From Donghicola eburneus (GTDB lineage: Bacteria > Pseudomonadota > Alphaproteobacteria > Rhodobacterales > Rhodobacteraceae), in NCBI RefSeq assembly GCF_900115865.1, contig NZ_FOXY01000006.1, positions 186,001 through 250,000 of the forward strand: 64,000 nucleotides of DNA, given 5' to 3'. The number at the start of each line of letters is the position of its first letter. Position 1 is the stretch's first letter. Below are positions 44,108 to 52,482 of this stretch, piece after piece. Both the position numbers and the translations under genes were made by a program. Below the pieces are notes generated by a model that did no database searches, had not been told where the DNA came from, and was given only the letters and a program-made list of their open reading frames with translations.

Positions 44108-44964
44108 GTGTCCTGCTAGAACCATTCAGCTACGGATATATGATGAATGCCATGTGGGTGTCGGCGCTGGTTGGCGGGGTCTGCGCTTTCCTGTCGTCCT
44201 ACTTGATGCTCAAGGGTTGGTCGCTGATCGGTGACGCCCTGTCTCACTCGGTCGTGCCTGGCGTTGCTGGAGCCTACATGCTGGGACTGCCATTTGCTTT
44301 GGGCGCGTTCTTTTCCGGCGGTTTGGCGGCAGCGGCGATGCTGTTCTTGGCAGATCGTTCGGGGCTCAAGGCTGATGTGATCATCGGCATTATCTTTACC
44401 TCCTTCTTCGGGCTGGGCCTGTTCATGGCCTCTGTCAGTCCGATCTCGGTGTCGATCCAGACGATCACGATGGGCAATATACTGGCGATCACGCCCGAAG
44501 ATACGCTTCAATTGGCGTTGATCGGGTTCATCTCGCTGGCGGTGTTGCTGGCCAAGTGGAAAGACTTGATGGTCACGTTTTTTGACGAAAGCCACGCGCG
44601 GTCAATCGGCCTGCGGCCCGGACTGCTCAAAGGGGTCTTTTTTACCTTGCTGTCGGCGTGCGTGGTGGCAGCGATGCAGACCGTCGGCGCGTTCCTCGTG
44701 ATCGCGATGGTGGTGACGCCGGGCGCGACGGCGTACCTGCTCTGTGATCGCTTCCCGCGTCTGATTGTGACGTCTGTGCTGATTGGCGCGATCACCAGTT
44801 TCGCGGGTGCCTACATCAGCTATTTCCTGAACGGTGCGACGGGTGGAGTGATCGTGGTGCTCCAAACACTGATCTTCCTTGCGGTCTTTGTTTGGGCCCC
44901 AAAACATGGCGTCTTGGCCGCGCGACGTCAGGCCGCCGCTGCCCTGCAGCAGGAGCAATCTTGA
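44104..44964 (+). CDS. sitC: Metal ABC transporter permease SitC
   Basis: The 286-residue inner-membrane protein has eight or so hydrophobic helices of the metal ABC-3 family. Motifs include [20 protein letters not shown] and [21 protein letters not shown]. It forms the Mn/Fe channel with SitD. The stop shares a base with the sitD start (TGATG). Confidence 0.92.
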   Translation: MSVLLEPFSYGYMMNAMWVSALVGGVCAFLSSYLMLKGWSLIGDALSHSVVPGVAGAYMLGLPFALGAFFSGGLAAAAMLFLADRSGLKADVIIGIIFTSFFGLGLFMASVSPISVSIQTITMGNILAITPEDTLQLALIGFISLAVLLAKWKDLMVTFFDESHARSIGLRPGLLKGVFFTLLSACVVAAMQTVGAFLVIAMVVTPGATAYLLCDRFPRLIVTSVLIGAITSFAGAYISYFLNGATGGVIVVLQTLIFLAVFVWAPKHGVLAARRQAAAALQQEQS

Positions 44965-45797
44965 TGTTCGATACGCTGCTTATGCCCTTTATCTTTCCGT
45001 TCATGCAAAATGCATTCTGGATTGCTTTGATTGTGTCGGTGCCGACAGCGCTTCTGTCCTGCTTTCTGGTGCTCAAGGGCTGGGCTTTGATGGGCGACGC
45101 GGTCAGTCACGCGACCTTACCTGGGATCGTTCTGGCTTATATCTTGGGGCTTCCGCTGATCATCGGCGCCTTTGCGGCGGGTATGGTTACCGCGCTTGCG
45201 ACGGGCTACCTGACCGAAAACAGCCGGATCAAGCAGGACACCGTGCTCGGCGTCGTTTTCTCTGGTATGTTTGCGCTGGGTATCGTGATGTATGTCGCGA
45301 TCAACACCAACGTACATCTCGATCACATCCTCTTTGGCAATATGCTGGGGGTCGGGGCTCAGGACCTGTGGACGGCAGGCGCGATATCGGTGCCTGTAGC
45401 CGCTGTGCTCATCCTGAAATGGAAGGACTTTATGCTGCATGCCTTTGATCCGGCGCAGGCGCGGGTGTCGGGGTTGCCCGTTGGCTGGCTGCACCATGGC
45501 TTGCTGGCGATCCTATCGCTGACCGTGGTGTCCACGCTGTCCGCAACAGGGCTGATCTTGGCCATCGGACTTCTGGTCGCGCCGGGCGCGATCGCATTCT
45601 TGCTTGTGCGCAGCCTCAAGCACATGCTGATCGTCTCGGTGGTGGTATGCGCGGTGTCGATGGTCAGCGGGGTCTACCTGAGCTTCTTTATCGACAGCGC
45701 TCCTGCACCGACCATCATCTTGGTGCTCACGGCGCTGTTCATCGTGGCGTTCGTACGCAAGTCGATCCAGACACGCCGCGCTTCTGCGGCGTTCTAA
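44964..45797 (+). CDS. sitD: Metal ABC transporter permease SitD
   Basis: The 277-residue paralogue of SitC has the same ABC-3 motif LKGWALMGDAVSHATLPGIV. ATG 44964 is chosen because it overlaps the sitC stop; upstream in-frame sequence belongs to sitC. It ends 2 bp from the convergent cbiO gene, and I see no terminator between. Confidence 0.92.
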   Translation: MFDTLLMPFIFPFMQNAFWIALIVSVPTALLSCFLVLKGWALMGDAVSHATLPGIVLAYILGLPLIIGAFAAGMVTALATGYLTENSRIKQDTVLGVVFSGMFALGIVMYVAINTNVHLDHILFGNMLGVGAQDLWTAGAISVPVAAVLILKWKDFMLHAFDPAQARVSGLPVGWLHHGLLAILSLTVVSTLSATGLILAIGLLVAPGAIAFLLVRSLKHMLIVSVVVCAVSMVSGVYLSFFIDSAPAPTIILVLTALFIVAFVRKSIQTRRASAAF

Positions 45798-45799
45798 CC

Positions 45800-46456
45800 T
45801 TAGCCAGCCAGCCGTTCCAACTTGCCCGCTCTCAGTCCATAGCCTCGGGGCGCGATCTTGGCGCTGAATTCGGGGTTGTGGCTGATCAGCAGAATAGCCT
45901 GGGGCAGGTTCTGCAAGATCTCGATCAAGCGCGCCTCGTTCTCCACGTCCAGCGCATTTGTCGGTTCGTCCAGCAGCAGCATTTCGGGCTCCATCGCAAG
46001 GACGGTGGCCAGCGTTACCAAGCGCTTTTCCCCGCCTGACAGGCGATGGGTGATCCGGTCGCGCAGGTGTGTCAGATGCAGTTGTTGCAGGATATCATCG
46101 ACGATGGCCAAAGCTTCGTCGCGCGATTTGCCCAAATTCAACGGGCCAAAGGCGATATCCTCGGCCACCGTTGGACAAAAGAGTTGATCGTCCGGATCTT
46201 GGAACACGTAGCCGATGCGGCGGCGCACTTCGGCGAATTCGGTTTCTGTCCGGCGCTCTTGGCCAAAGGCCAGAACCTGACCACTGCTAGGTCGCAGCAG
46301 GCCGACCGCAATCTTCAGAAGTGTGGATTTTCCCACGCCGTTTGGTCCAACGATGGACAGCCGTTCGCCTGCGTGAATGGTCAGGTTTGCGCCCTCGAGC
46401 ACAGGCGCGTGGGCCGGATAGGCAAAGGAGATGTCGCGAAGTTCAAGCAAAGGCAT
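45800..46456 (-). CDS. cbiO: ECF-type cobalt transporter ATPase CbiO
   Basis: The 218-residue ATPase has Walker A GPNGVGKST, the ECF-type Q-loop FQDPDDQLFCP, signature LSGGEKR, and Walker B MLLLDEPTNALD. It is last in a five-gene cobalt operon and overlaps cbiQ by 14 bp. ATG 46456 is used. The upstream cobalamin riboswitch argues for cobalt rather than nickel. Confidence 0.92.
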   Translation of the reverse strand: MPLLELRDISFAYPAHAPVLEGANLTIHAGERLSIVGPNGVGKSTLLKIAVGLLRPSSGQVLAFGQERRTETEFAEVRRRIGYVFQDPDDQLFCPTVAEDIAFGPLNLGKSRDEALAIVDDILQQLHLTHLRDRITHRLSGGEKRLVTLATVLAMEPEMLLLDEPTNALDVENEARLIEILQNLPQAILLISHNPEFSAKIAPRGYGLRAGKLERLAG

Positions 46457-47234
46457 GGCGGAATTGGACCACAAGCAGAAAGACGGATGCGGCCGTCATC
46501 AGCGCAGCAAACAGCCAATCCCGATCCGTCATCCGGAATTGTTCTAGCAGCACGAACCGCCCCATAAAGCCCCTGCATTTCATGGCACCAAGAACGCGCT
46601 CGGACCGCTCTAGCGCGCGGACCAGCATCATCCCGACCAGATAGCCAAAGCTGCGGTAGGTGTGCCAATTGGTGCCAGGGCGGAATCCGCGCATCTTCAT
46701 CGCGGCGCGCAGGCGCATGTACTCTTCGCGCAGGGTCTCGATGTAGCGTGTGGTGAACATTAACAGTTGCACCAGTTGTTCAGGCATCCGCAGGGCGTGC
46801 AAGGCATGCCCCATAGTGACAGGCTCCATCGAGCCGACCAGACACATGAGTGCGAGGATGACAGCATTCGCGGTCAGCGCGATTTCGACCGCTTGGCGCA
46901 GCCCCTCCCACGAGGCATCAAAGCCGAGAAAGGTGAACATCGGTGTTCCCGCTACGGAAAACGGCAGTAGGATCAGGGTAAAGATAATGAAACCGTCCAT
47001 AGCTGCCATGCGCTTGAACGTGCGTTTTGCAGGCAAACCAGACAAGGGCAGTAGTGTGACTGCGACCAACACGGCTAGACACAAGGCGATCAGGTCGGAC
47101 AGGGATATAACAACCACAGCGAAGAGGGCGGCCAAGACGATCCGCATGCGCGGGTCGAGATCCGGAATGTGCCCCATTGTCATCATGGGGCCTATCCGAA
47201 GTGTTTTCTCGGGGTTGGTCAACCGATCGCTCAT
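46443..47234 (-). CDS. cbiQ: ECF transporter transmembrane component CbiQ
   Basis: The 263-residue protein is the T component that links the substrate unit to the ATPase. It has about five hydrophobic helices and the Ala-Arg-Gly-type coupling motifs (RLRAAMKMRGF and LGAMKCRGF), which contact CbiO. It lies 3 bp downstream of the CbiL-like gene. Confidence 0.9.
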   Translation of the reverse strand: MSDRLTNPEKTLRIGPMMTMGHIPDLDPRMRIVLAALFAVVVISLSDLIALCLAVLVAVTLLPLSGLPAKRTFKRMAAMDGFIIFTLILLPFSVAGTPMFTFLGFDASWEGLRQAVEIALTANAVILALMCLVGSMEPVTMGHALHALRMPEQLVQLLMFTTRYIETLREEYMRLRAAMKMRGFRPGTNWHTYRSFGYLVGMMLVRALERSERVLGAMKCRGFMGRFVLLEQFRMTDRDWLFAALMTAASVFLLVVQFRHAFA

Positions 47235-47237
47235 CCC

Positions 47238-47828
47238 TTAACCCTCCATGCGGCGGCGCGCCGCGATGTAGAAATACAGGCCGAACAGACCAAAGATGTA
47301 GCCTAGTCCGCCTAGAATTGTTTGAAGGTCATTCTTTTCGCGGTAGGCCGCTAGTTCGCGGCGCAGTGGGCGCATCTCGTCGCGCACGGCCTCGGCAATC
47401 GCCAAACGCTCTTCGCTGGACAAGGACGCAACGGTGACCCCGCCTGTTGCGGTTGGCGATGCGGGGGTGGTGCTTTTGGCTACGGTTTCTTCTGCAGCGG
47501 CCACGCCGAGGATATCTGCGATGTCATCTGCGGTCATTTCGGCCTCGGCCACATGACCTGCGCCCATATCAGCCTTGAAGATATGGGTGATCGCTTGTGT
47601 CGGAGCGTAAACAAAGAACCCGTCTGCGTCCGTGATGGCCTCGCCGATTTTGTTGCCTGCGCTGTCGAATGCCTCAATCACAGCGCCAGATGACATGTCG
47701 CCGTTGGAAAACCCGAGTTCCCCTTCGACAACATCGCCGGATTTGAAGATCGCAAAGATCACCTTGTGCGCGGCCGCGGGCAGGGGCATCGCAAGGAGAG
47801 CAAAGATCAGAGCGAGCCCGCGGATCAT
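47238..47828 (-). CDS. CbiL/NikL-like exported component of the cobalt ECF transporter
   Basis: The 196-residue protein has a signal peptide ending AAA-H, a beta-sandwich-like domain (about residues 22-95), a coil-forming stretch (about 130-165), and a C-terminal helix (LGGLGYIFGLFGLYFYIA) as anchor. This is the L component that replaces CbiN in KMLQO-type Ni/Co transporters. After signal cleavage its first residue is His, well suited to bind metal. ATG 47828 overlaps the cbiM stop (ATGA). Confidence 0.82.
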   Translation of the reverse strand: MIRGLALIFALLAMPLPAAAHKVIFAIFKSGDVVEGELGFSNGDMSSGAVIEAFDSAGNKIGEAITDADGFFVYAPTQAITHIFKADMGAGHVAEAEMTADDIADILGVAAAEETVAKSTTPASPTATGGVTVASLSSEERLAIAEAVRDEMRPLRRELAAYREKNDLQTILGGLGYIFGLFGLYFYIAARRRMEG

Positions 47829-48442
47829 GGGGCGACTCCCTTGACCGCGGTAAAGAGATCGGGCCGCACTTGACGCACCAGATAGACCGCTGCGCCGGTT
47901 AGCAGGGCCTCGATCACCATGACGGGGATGTGGGCCAGCAGCACCAACTTGGCCGCAGGAATGAACTCGTCCCCCGTCAAAGCCAACGAAAACGCGACAC
48001 AGATCGTAGTCGCAGCGATGGAAAAAGCACCGCCGACACCGGCCCAAATCGCGCCTGACATCGGGGTTCCGCGCTCCACCAGTCGCCCAAACAGCAGCCA
48101 AGCCAGCACCGCGGGCGCTGCAATGTTCAACAGATTGACGCCGATGACCGTCACCCCGCCAAAGCCAAAGAAAACCGTTTGAAGCAAGAGCCCGACGAAC
48201 AGCGCCGGAAACGCCGCCCATCCTAGGATCAGTCCCGCCAGCCCGTTCAGCACCAAATGGACCGAGGAAGGGCCGATCGGCACATGGATGAGCGCGGCGA
48301 CAAAGAAGCTGGCCGACAGGATGCCAGTCGCGGGGATACGCTCTAGGGTCAATTGCTTGAGCCCCATCGCGATACCGCCAATGGCCATGGCCGTTCCGGC
48401 GATAACAACAGGGTTCGACAGCGCTCCGTCAACGATATGCAT
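47825..48442 (-). CDS. cbiM: Cobalt-specific substrate component CbiM
   Basis: The 205-residue membrane protein begins Met-His-Ile, the conserved N-terminus whose His2 and amino group chelate Co2+ or Ni2+. The HVPIGPSSVHL block carries the further ligands. It is the S component. Length is shorter than NikM fusions, as expected for CbiM without the C-terminal extension. Confidence 0.92.
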   Translation of the reverse strand: MHIVDGALSNPVVIAGTAMAIGGIAMGLKQLTLERIPATGILSASFFVAALIHVPIGPSSVHLVLNGLAGLILGWAAFPALFVGLLLQTVFFGFGGVTVIGVNLLNIAAPAVLAWLLFGRLVERGTPMSGAIWAGVGGAFSIAATTICVAFSLALTGDEFIPAAKLVLLAHIPVMVIEALLTGAAVYLVRQVRPDLFTAVKGVAP

Positions 48443-48445
48443 GGT

Positions 48446-49231
48446 TCACTCCATATCGTAGGCGTTGATCCAGAGCACGGCATCTTGGCTGAGCTCTTTG
48501 CCATCATGTTCGGTTGCGGGGCCAGAGCCGAGTGCGGCAAAGCCCCACCAGCCTGCCTTGGGCACACCAAAGGTGAAGTATCCGTTTTCGTCCGAAATCG
48601 CGACCAAAGAGCCACCCGACATGGGCTGCACAGTCGGTGCCGACGCGGCAAAGCTGTCAATATCAGGCGCTGCGGCGACGTATTCGATCTCGATCTCGAT
48701 CCCTGCCGCGGGCTGGCCTTCGGACAGGACCTGACCGGTGAATGATGAACCTGCGATCACGTTATAGGGTTTGACCAGAGGCAGGATCTCGGTAGGTAGG
48801 CCAACCGGTGCCATCCAGTCAGTAGGCAGTTGGTTGCGGTTGAACACCACCTTGGTCAACTGCTGAATATATTTGTCTTCGCTGGGTTCGTAATAGGGGA
48901 CCGGCTCGGTCACCAGCACATAGTCGCCAGAGCGCTTGACGGGGACAGAGGCTCTGAAGGCCGCACCTGTGTTCTCGGCGCCTTGGAAATTGGTGGGCTT
49001 GAGACGGTTCATCAGGTCGGTTTTTTCGCCGTGATGGATCATATAGAACGCTTGCGGCGTCTCCATGTCCATGACGTGACCGTTGTCAAAAGGGTGCCAG
49101 AAGACCAGTGCCAGTGGCACGTCGCCGGGACGGGCGATCTGGGTGTCATCTGCGTAGGGCAGGACGAAGTGCGCCTGCGCGGTGTAGGGGAGCAATGCCG
49201 TCATCGCTGCCGCTATAAGTTTCAAAGTCAT
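48446..49231 (-). CDS. DUF4198 (NikK-like) periplasmic metal-uptake protein
   Basis: The 261-residue exported protein has a signal peptide ending AQA-H and mature start HFVLPYADD. The DUF4198 family (NikK) accompanies Ni and Co ECF transporters and is thought to bring metal to the S component. It contains HPFDNGHVMDM, and a later Ig-like segment (SFTGQVLSEGQPAAGIEIEIEY). ATG 49231 is chosen, as upstream residues do not form a signal peptide. It is first gene behind the riboswitch. Confidence 0.85.
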   Translation of the reverse strand: MTLKLIAAAMTALLPYTAQAHFVLPYADDTQIARPGDVPLALVFWHPFDNGHVMDMETPQAFYMIHHGEKTDLMNRLKPTNFQGAENTGAAFRASVPVKRSGDYVLVTEPVPYYEPSEDKYIQQLTKVVFNRNQLPTDWMAPVGLPTEILPLVKPYNVIAGSSFTGQVLSEGQPAAGIEIEIEYVAAAPDIDSFAASAPTVQPMSGGSLVAISDENGYFTFGVPKAGWWGFAALGSGPATEHDGKELSQDAVLWINAYDME

Positions 49232-49371
49232 ATCATACCTTTCAGGCGTGCGGGCAAAGCCCACGGATGAAAGGACAGAAGGGAAGCTGGACACGGTAGA
49301 TGTTTAAACCTGCCGAGCCAGACGCTCACCCCGGCGTCCGGTTGGGTAAGGCCGGTTTCCCGACCCTGTGA

Positions 49372-49550
49372 CGGCAGGTCTCCTGGCTCGCGGGTCGATG
49401 TGCTGTCATGCCTTCCCGAGGATGATCCCCAGTGGCCCCTTGGACGCACTCTCCGCTTACAGTTGCGGGGGCAGCCACGGTTTTGGTCCCTGATGGGTAC
49501 GCCGCACCGTGTTCCCTTTTACTTCTGCTGCGCCGTGTCGCGCGTTGCAG
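49372..49550 (-). promoter_or_regulatory. Cobalamin riboswitch
   Basis: On the minus strand the order of conserved elements is complete: GGGAACACGGTG near the 5' end, the CCCCCGCAACTGTAAGCGG core (49453-49471), GGCCACTG, GGGAAGGC, and the 3' box AGCCAGGAGACCTGCC (49388-49373). It precedes the cobalt ECF operon by about 140 nt, so B12 should shut off cobalt uptake. The 3' box can also pair with a downstream copy: ACCTGCCG of the aptamer matches CGGCAGGT transcribed from 49315-49308, which suggests an alternative fold as expression platform. Exact 5' and 3' ends are approximate. Confidence 0.93.
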
Positions 49551-49572
49551 AACCGTTCACACGTTTGTAATG

Positions 49573-49600
49573 GGCAATTGGACCCCTTGAGTCAATTGCC
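49573..49600 (-). promoter_or_regulatory. Inverted repeat and possible promoter before the riboswitch
   Basis: GGCAATTG-N12-CAATTGCC is a perfect 8-bp inverted repeat. On the minus strand it includes TTGACT (49595-49590), a possible -35 box about 40 bp before the riboswitch. I cannot identify a good -10. The rest of the 49551-49749 stretch holds no gene that I can support. Confidence 0.3.
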
Positions 49601-49749
49601 AAGATTGTCCCTTCGGACGTAGATATTGCGCGCAAGTCATGGGGTGCCGTCTTTGACGCAGCAAGTGTCGGTCGGCACCTTTGGACAGGCAATTTAGGCG
49701 GGTGCAACTGTGATGCACCCAGCTAAAAATTCCGCACTTTGGACACGAT

Positions 49750-50202
49750 TTATTCGATGGTGATGGCGAGACGCTGGGTCTCGCCCGTGCTGCCGGGAAT
49801 CTTGATGTAGTATGAGCCGGGCTTCAGCGCGATAAAGCCGATCTCCATCTCGCCGGCCTCGTCAAACTCGATGGAGTCAAGTCCGAGGGGGCGGATTTCC
49901 AGACCTTCGACCACGATCTCGTCGATCCAGATCGCGCGAAAGAATTCGGGGCCGACCAGCGCCAGTTCCTGACTGCCGTCGCCCTGAATTTCGAACTCGT
50001 AATAGCTGCCGGATTTCAGCACCCAAGGTTCCGAAGTCAGCGGCATGCCCGCGCTGAGTTGGATGGGTTCGAGGTCATGCTTGTTTTTGGCGGACAACAG
50101 ACCGGCCATGCCGAACTTCATGTCATCATCGTCGTCGTCATCCGCCATCGCAGCCATGGGCAAGGTGGCCGCGATCGCTAGCATCGTGATGAATTTTCTC
50201 AT
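49750..50202 (-). CDS. Exported protein of unknown function, poly-Asp N-terminus
   Basis: The 150-residue protein has a signal peptide (to AMA-D) followed directly by seven aspartates and a beta-rich domain. The domain resembles a cupredoxin-like or beta-sandwich fold (SGSYYEFEIQGDGSQELALVGPEFFRAIW, LKPGSYYIKIPGS) but shows no His/Cys/Met copper triad. It lies 12 bp downstream of the beta-propeller gene, in the PQQ-associated set. I cannot name it further; metal binding by the acidic tail is possible. Confidence 0.75.
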   Translation of the reverse strand: MRKFITMLAIAATLPMAAMADDDDDDDMKFGMAGLLSAKNKHDLEPIQLSAGMPLTSEPWVLKSGSYYEFEIQGDGSQELALVGPEFFRAIWIDEIVVEGLEIRPLGLDSIEFDEAGEMEIGFIALKPGSYYIKIPGSTGETQRLAITIE

Positions 50203-50214
50203 GGGTCTGGTCCC

Positions 50215-51180
50215 TTAGTCGGTCGGGCGGAAGGCGGCACCCCACGGGAAGCGGCCCACCTTGATTGTTTTCAGCGCTTTGCGCTTGGCTACGTCTACGA
50301 CCGTAACATCGCCAGAAATCCCGTTCGTGGTGAACAGGCGCGACTTGTCTGCGTTGAACGCCATGTGCCAAACGCGGCGGCCGACCAGAATGTAGTCTTC
50401 GACCTCGTAGGTCTCGGCATTTACGACGGCCAAATGGTTCGATGGCCCCAGCGCGACATAGGCGAACTTGTCCCCTTCGCCGAGTTCAAAGCCCACGGGC
50501 TGGATGCGATCGGGGTGGATGTTCGGCAGTTCGAAGCGGATCTTGGCTTTTTCCGTCTGTGTCGCGGTGTCAAAGACCGAAATGCTGCCGCCGATCTCTG
50601 CACTGACCCACATCTCGGCGCCGTCTTTCACGAATTCGGCGTGGCGCGGGCGCGAGTCCACCAGCGTATTGGCAAACAGTTCCTGCGTTTCTGTATCGAT
50701 CCAATGCGCCATATTCGTGGTTTCAGAGGTCGTGATCGCGATCTTACCGTCTGGCGAGACAGCCATGCCTTCGGGTTCGATGCCAACGTCAATCTGGGCG
50801 ATCACCTTGCGGCTCTCGACATCGACTACCGTGGTGATCGCGTCGTCTTCGTTGGCAATATAGAGGTGCTTGTTATCAGGATGCAGGACGAATTGCTCGG
50901 GGTCTTCGCCCGATGGCAGGTCATGCAGAATTTCGCCAGTAGCGGGGTCCATCACCTGTACCGCGTCGCTGTCGGATGCACAGATGTAGACGTATTTGTA
51001 GTCGTGACTAAAGGTAATCCCGCGCGGGCGCTCGCCGGTTTCGTAGGTGTGGCTGACCTCCATCGTTTCGATGTCAATCACGCTGACGGTATCGTCTTTT
51101 TCGTTCGTAACCCAGATTTCATCGGCCAAGGCAGGATGTGCGGCCATCGCGGCCATCACAGCGAGTGTCGAGATACGCAT
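50215..51180 (-). CDS. PQQ-associated YVTN beta-propeller protein
   Basis: The 321-residue exported protein has a signal peptide (to ALA-D) and six or seven beta-propeller blades with repeats such as IWVTNEKDDTVSVIDIETMEV and LYIANEDDAITTVVDVESRKV. This matches the family found with PQQ-dependent alcohol oxidation genes. Its exact role is not established; it may scaffold electron transfer or bind the periplasmic dehydrogenase. ATG 51180 lies 2 bp downstream of the stop of the binding-protein gene. Confidence 0.87.
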   Translation of the reverse strand: MRISTLAVMAAMAAHPALADEIWVTNEKDDTVSVIDIETMEVSHTYETGERPRGITFSHDYKYVYICASDSDAVQVMDPATGEILHDLPSGEDPEQFVLHPDNKHLYIANEDDAITTVVDVESRKVIAQIDVGIEPEGMAVSPDGKIAITTSETTNMAHWIDTETQELFANTLVDSRPRHAEFVKDGAEMWVSAEIGGSISVFDTATQTEKAKIRFELPNIHPDRIQPVGFELGEGDKFAYVALGPSNHLAVVNAETYEVEDYILVGRRVWHMAFNADKSRLFTTNGISGDVTVVDVAKRKALKTIKVGRFPWGAAFRPTD

Positions 51181-51182
51181 GA

Positions 51183-52355
51183 TTATTCCTTGAAAGCGGT
51201 GCAGGAGCTTTCGGGCGCGTCCACGCCCAAGGTGTCGAGTTCGTTGGTTTGGTGCATGAAGCCGGGCAGGGGGGCTTGCATCACCATGGCGCGGCTGGTG
51301 ACCAGCGGCACGGGTTGGCGCATCTGGCCGTTCCAATCGCGAAAGGTTTGCGGCGTTCCTTTGAATCCCGCCAGCGCGAAATCAGGCGATAGCATATAAC
51401 TGCGCAGGGTCGCCGCATCGGCGGCGTTGGTGCGGGTCACGGCTTCTCCGATGCTGCGGATGGCAGCCCATGCGCCGTAATCTTCGGGCTCCATGCTGCG
51501 GCCCGCAAGCTCTCCGAAGCGGGAATGCAGCTGCGCGGCGCCCCACTGTTCGACCACAGGTGCCCAAACTTGGGGAGAGATTCCTTCGCTGCCCGCCACC
51601 GGACGGGGGAGCCACGTGTTATAGGCCACATAACGCCCGAAATCCTCGGCCTCGTCCGCAATCAGAAGGACGTCATAGTCGCGCAAGTCTTGGGTAAAGA
51701 GCGGCACTTCGGCCGCCGCGTTCCGGCGCATATCCGCATCAAAGGCCCAGGTTTTGGTTTCGCCGAACTTGAGACCGAATTTGGTGGCCGAATATCGCAA
51801 AGCCTCGGCATAGGCGGTGTCCTGAGGGTAGGTGCCTTCGATCATCGCCAGTTTTCCCCAGCGCTTGAACAGAAAGTACTGCATCAGCGCATCGGTCCGC
51901 ATGGCCAGCGATGGCGCGGTATGCAGCACGTTGGCGCGGCAGGCCTCGTCGCGCAAAGCGCTATCTTCGGCTGTGGCGTTCAGGATCAAGGCGTTTTCAG
52001 CCTCGGGTAGGTCTGCAATCTTTAGCAAAAGATCCGACGACACATCAGTGACCAACAGGTCAGAGGTCTGCAAGGCAGTCTTGGCGGCAGCGACGACATC
52101 ATCGCCCACGGGCACGTCGTGCAGGGTCAAGCTATACCCGTGTTTCAGGAATTTTCCGGTGGTCGCGTTGTCTTTGATCGCAAGTTCGGCGCCCTGAATG
52201 CTCAGGTCTTCGGGGCGAGGGTCGAGATTCGAGAGCGTCGCGATCTCTTCGATCTGCTCGCGCAGAAAGTGGACATTGATGTCCAAGCCTTGGGCGTGCC
52301 CCGACAACGGGATGAGCCCCGCAAGCCACACAGCCGCGACGGTTCTGAAACGCAT
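51183..52355 (-). CDS. ABC-type substrate-binding protein, PQQ-dependent alcohol dehydrogenase-associated
   Basis: The 390-residue exported protein has a signal peptide (to GHA-Q) and the type I periplasmic-binding fold (branched-chain amino acid type) with the motif KRWGKLAMIEGTYPQDTAYAEALRYSATKFG. Such proteins usually come with an ABC exporter or importer and the YVTN propeller in PQQ-alcohol clusters. Here no ATPase or permease gene is adjacent, so the protein may act without them or with distant partners. Confidence 0.82.
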   Translation of the reverse strand: MRFRTVAAVWLAGLIPLSGHAQGLDINVHFLREQIEEIATLSNLDPRPEDLSIQGAELAIKDNATTGKFLKHGYSLTLHDVPVGDDVVAAAKTALQTSDLLVTDVSSDLLLKIADLPEAENALILNATAEDSALRDEACRANVLHTAPSLAMRTDALMQYFLFKRWGKLAMIEGTYPQDTAYAEALRYSATKFGLKFGETKTWAFDADMRRNAAAEVPLFTQDLRDYDVLLIADEAEDFGRYVAYNTWLPRPVAGSEGISPQVWAPVVEQWGAAQLHSRFGELAGRSMEPEDYGAWAAIRSIGEAVTRTNAADAATLRSYMLSPDFALAGFKGTPQTFRDWNGQMRQPVPLVTSRAMVMQAPLPGFMHQTNELDTLGVDAPESSCTAFKE

Positions 52356-52406
52356 GAATTTTCCTCCCTGATCGCAGGCTATGGAGACTCGATCAGGGAC
52401 GAAATT

Positions 52407-52418
52407 AGACCATGGTCT
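52407..52418. promoter_or_regulatory. AGACCATGGTCT palindrome
   Basis: A perfect 12-bp palindrome lies 52 bp upstream of the PQQ-associated operon, in the 127-bp gap after metH. It could be an operator of that operon. No regulator gene is adjacent, so this rests on position and symmetry only. Confidence 0.3.
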
Positions 52419-52482
52419 GATGGCGGTCAGCCCCGTCCGGACGTGTGGGCCGCCGTGCGGGACTATGGGCCGAAATGCGCCG

